Assembly (NCBI RefSeq): GCF_009380165.1 | Contig: NZ_WHUF01000005.1 | Coordinates: forward strand, 62,001-126,000 | Origin: Rugamonas rivuli | GTDB lineage: Bacteria > Pseudomonadota > Gammaproteobacteria > Burkholderiales > Burkholderiaceae_D | Direction of reading: 5' to 3' | DNA: 64,000 bases | Part shown: piece after piece, positions 62,159 through 64,000 of the stretch | Layout: every line of letters begins with the position of its first letter | How positions within the stretch are numbered: the stretch's first letter is position 1 | The notes under the pieces: generated by a model | Database searches by the model: none | The model's input: only the letters and a program-made list of their open reading frames with translations | What the model was told of the DNA's origin: nothing | Translations under genes and position numbers: made by a program

Positions 62159-64000
62159 CTAGGCTTCTCTGGCAAGTAGCAGTAAACCAAGCAGAGGTGA
62201 GGGGGCGTCCCTCAACTGTTCAATTGCCTTGTCGATCAGCTCCTCCTGATCACTCTGTTTCAGTCTCAAGTGCCCAGTGGCCAACGCCGCAGCGAACTCT
62301 AACGCCGCAGCCCCGTACGCGTGAGTGTATCGGTCAAATATTTTCCCCAAGAATTCCTTCATTAACTTGCTCAAGTGAGGGCTCGCAGAATAGTCCAACT
62401 CAGATGGAAGCGTTGCCCGCAGTAGGCAAGCCTGGAGGATATTGTCATTAAATCGCAGGAAGCATTCTGGTGAAATCACAACCGACTCATAGCCAGAAGG
62501 CTTCAATTGATTCCCCGGCGTTTTACATTCGCGCGCAGCCTGTAAAGCACAGCTCATTGCCATAAAGACTGCTGCTGGTGGCACCTCGGCGAGCCGGTCT
62601 TGGTAGACGCCATCAAAGAACAGAAATCCTTCAGACAGACTTAGCTCGGTACCATCGGGCTTTGCCAAGAAACCATTGCTCGCAGCCTGCAAAGCATCAG
62701 CGGCAGACCGCAGAGATTGAGTTACGACCTCTGGCTTGACCGAATCCGCCTCAAGGGGATCCACTTCGGCTTTAGAGGCCAGCCCATGCAGAGCGCGCCA
62801 CGCATTATCGGGATTATCAGGTCCTGTTGGCAGTACCAATCTGGCAGAAAAGCCATAACGCCGATGTGACGTGTTTCGCTCCAAGAACTGCTTCAGTCTC
62901 TCCCATGCCTCTTCTGACTGCGGCAACCCAGTTCCGATGAGGAAATGGCGTGGCAAAAGCGGCGCCACGTACTCGCGCAAATCCCTGCTAATCTCACGAA
63001 GCTGCCCGCCATCTCCCGCGAGCGCGGTAACGACAAGAATACCTTTCGCCAGTGCCAGTGTTTCCTGACTAATGTCCGCGCTGGATAGGATCGGCACCGG
63101 ACCATGCCCTTTGGCGTCGGCAAGAATAGCTGAGGCACGGTTGGCTAGTGCCAGCGAGCTGGCATCGTTGGTATGCACGATAAAGTCTATCGACGCAGAA
63201 ACACTCCAGCGAATTTCAGCGTTCAACCAGTTATCAAAAGAGTCGTCCACCTGGATCGCAGGGGGAGTTAATGATACAACGCGGGTTCGGCTGGGCTGCT
63301 CGCCGGCATTGATGCCAGAAAATCCGGTTGCATCAAAGTATTTAAGCGCGGCCTTCAAATCTTTAGGGGCATGCGGCAAACCCAACGTCACAGCACGTGG
63401 AGGCTTAGCCTTGGAAGAGAAGTGTTCGCCAACTAATTCTATTTCCGTCTCCGCTCCGTTAACCGTTAGCTTCTTGAGCTGCTTGTCGACTTGGTCCAAA
63501 GCAACCAATACCGAGCCACTCCGGCCTTGGGAACTCATATCGACCAACGTCACCAACCTCCTTTCATCAAAGCCCTGACTCTCATGAAGTTGACGAGCCA
63601 TTCCTCCAGACGTAGAAGCGGAGATCACCACGAGGTAGGGCTCAGATGGAGGGACAATTTTCTTTACATCATCATAGGAATGGAAGCTAAGTATCCGGGC
63701 CGAACTCCCCAAGAACCTCAGTGCCTCGTGGACATAGTGATAGATGCTCATAGTATCGATGAACACCATACTTAAGTCGCTTCTGACATCGTTGCCAAGT
63801 CGAGCAACAATCAACCGCCCAATAAAGCAGAGTTGAGGCTCAGACTTCGCTAATTCCCTTGCCTGGATGAAGATTTTGTTAATGGTTCCAGACGGATGCT
63901 TGAACACGTGACCAGCAGGCGCGACTTGGATAACATCATTTCGCGCGACCAAGTCAGTTAAACCTTGGTTTAAGATATCAGTGATGTTTAGCGTGAACTG
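62159..64000 (-). CDS. Large protein of unknown function, 5' end outside window
   Basis: At least 613 residues; the frame stays open to the right edge, so the start is beyond it (a TTG at 63952 is possible but unconvincing). Visible: an N-terminal part with VFIDTMSIYHYVHEAL and PYLVVISASTSGGMARQL, vaguely like phosphoribosyltransferase folds (low confidence), a middle LIGTGLPQSEEAWERLKQFL, and a C-terminal helical region FNDNILQACLLRATLPSELD. Lower GC like the CHAT-MBL genes. It converges on the tRNA-Leu-like remnant, so it may be a different module. Not recognised. Confidence 0.6.
   Translation of the reverse strand, partial: QFTLNITDILNQGLTDLVARNDVIQVAPAGHVFKHPSGTINKIFIQARELAKSEPQLCFIGRLIVARLGNDVRSDLSMVFIDTMSIYHYVHEALRFLGSSARILSFHSYDDVKKIVPPSEPYLVVISASTSGGMARQLHESQGFDERRLVTLVDMSSQGRSGSVLVALDQVDKQLKKLTVNGAETEIELVGEHFSSKAKPPRAVTLGLPHAPKDLKAALKYFDATGFSGINAGEQPSRTRVVSLTPPAIQVDDSFDNWLNAEIRWSVSASIDFIVHTNDASSLALANRASAILADAKGHGPVPILSSADISQETLALAKGILVVTALAGDGGQLREISRDLREYVAPLLPRHFLIGTGLPQSEEAWERLKQFLERNTSHRRYGFSARLVLPTGPDNPDNAWRALHGLASKAEVDPLEADSVKPEVVTQSLRSAADALQAASNGFLAKPDGTELSLSEGFLFFDGVYQDRLAEVPPAAVFMAMSCALQAARECKTPGNQLKPSGYESVVISPECFLRFNDNILQACLLRATLPSELDYSASPHLSKLMKEFLGKIFDRYTHAYGAAALEFAAALATGHLRLKQSDQEELIDKAIEQLRDAPSPLLGLLLLAREA

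Overview
The window is high-GC chromosomal DNA with dense, often overlapping genes. The gene content fits a betaproteobacterium of the Oxalobacteraceae (Massilia/Duganella/Telluria-like): a Fur-type repressor under an AT-rich Fur box, a dctA-porin-dctBD cluster behind a sigma-54 promoter, many LysR/MFS pairs, a TonB-dependent receptor and a large two-component and c-di-GMP repertoire. The assignment is inference from gene content and was not checked by alignment. No rRNA, insertion sequence, prophage structural gene or CRISPR array was seen.

0-11 kb: a hybrid histidine kinase and a NarL-class kinase, a type II NADH dehydrogenase, three envelope or unknown genes on the minus strand, an Lrp regulator divergent from D-amino acid dehydrogenase dadA, an HDOD protein whose promoter implies a leaderless mRNA, and a ZntB-type transporter. 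11.1-13.8 kb: five small, visibly lower-GC genes for membrane or exported proteins, each followed by a copy of one short repeat. A sixth copy follows the low-GC gene at 40.4 kb. 13.8-22 kb: a Vat/CatB-type acetyltransferase, small enzymes, an MFS exporter translationally coupled to a four-cysteine COG2345-type regulator, and a porin / small binding protein / GGDEF-EAL operon. 22.5-40.3 kb: Fur, three LysR regulators each next to a redox enzyme or exporter, a MocR regulator, a YdeP-type molybdoenzyme paired with a bestrophin channel, and the 1,500-residue helicase Lhr. 40.3-49.6 kb: an ABC-2 exporter (NatAB-like), the C4-dicarboxylate system dctA-porin-dctB-dctD, and a sulfurtransferase. 49.6-53 kb: a small ketosynthase / acyl carrier protein / alpha-beta hydrolase / MipA cluster. 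53.4-57 kb: tRNA-Ala(GGC), tRNA-Glu(TTC) and a TonB-dependent receptor with a strong terminator.

57.9-64 kb looks like an acquired island with lower GC. A two-gene operon encodes a CHAT/caspase-like protein and a ComEC-type metallo-beta-lactamase-fold protein. It lies between two degenerate tRNA 3' ends (tRNA-Ser-like on the left, tRNA-Leu-like on the right), each with its own terminator hairpin. A large convergent gene of unknown function runs off the right edge. This island is the best candidate here for an undescribed conflict or defence system. The small-gene 3' repeat and the ketosynthase cluster with a cysteine-nucleophile hydrolase come next.
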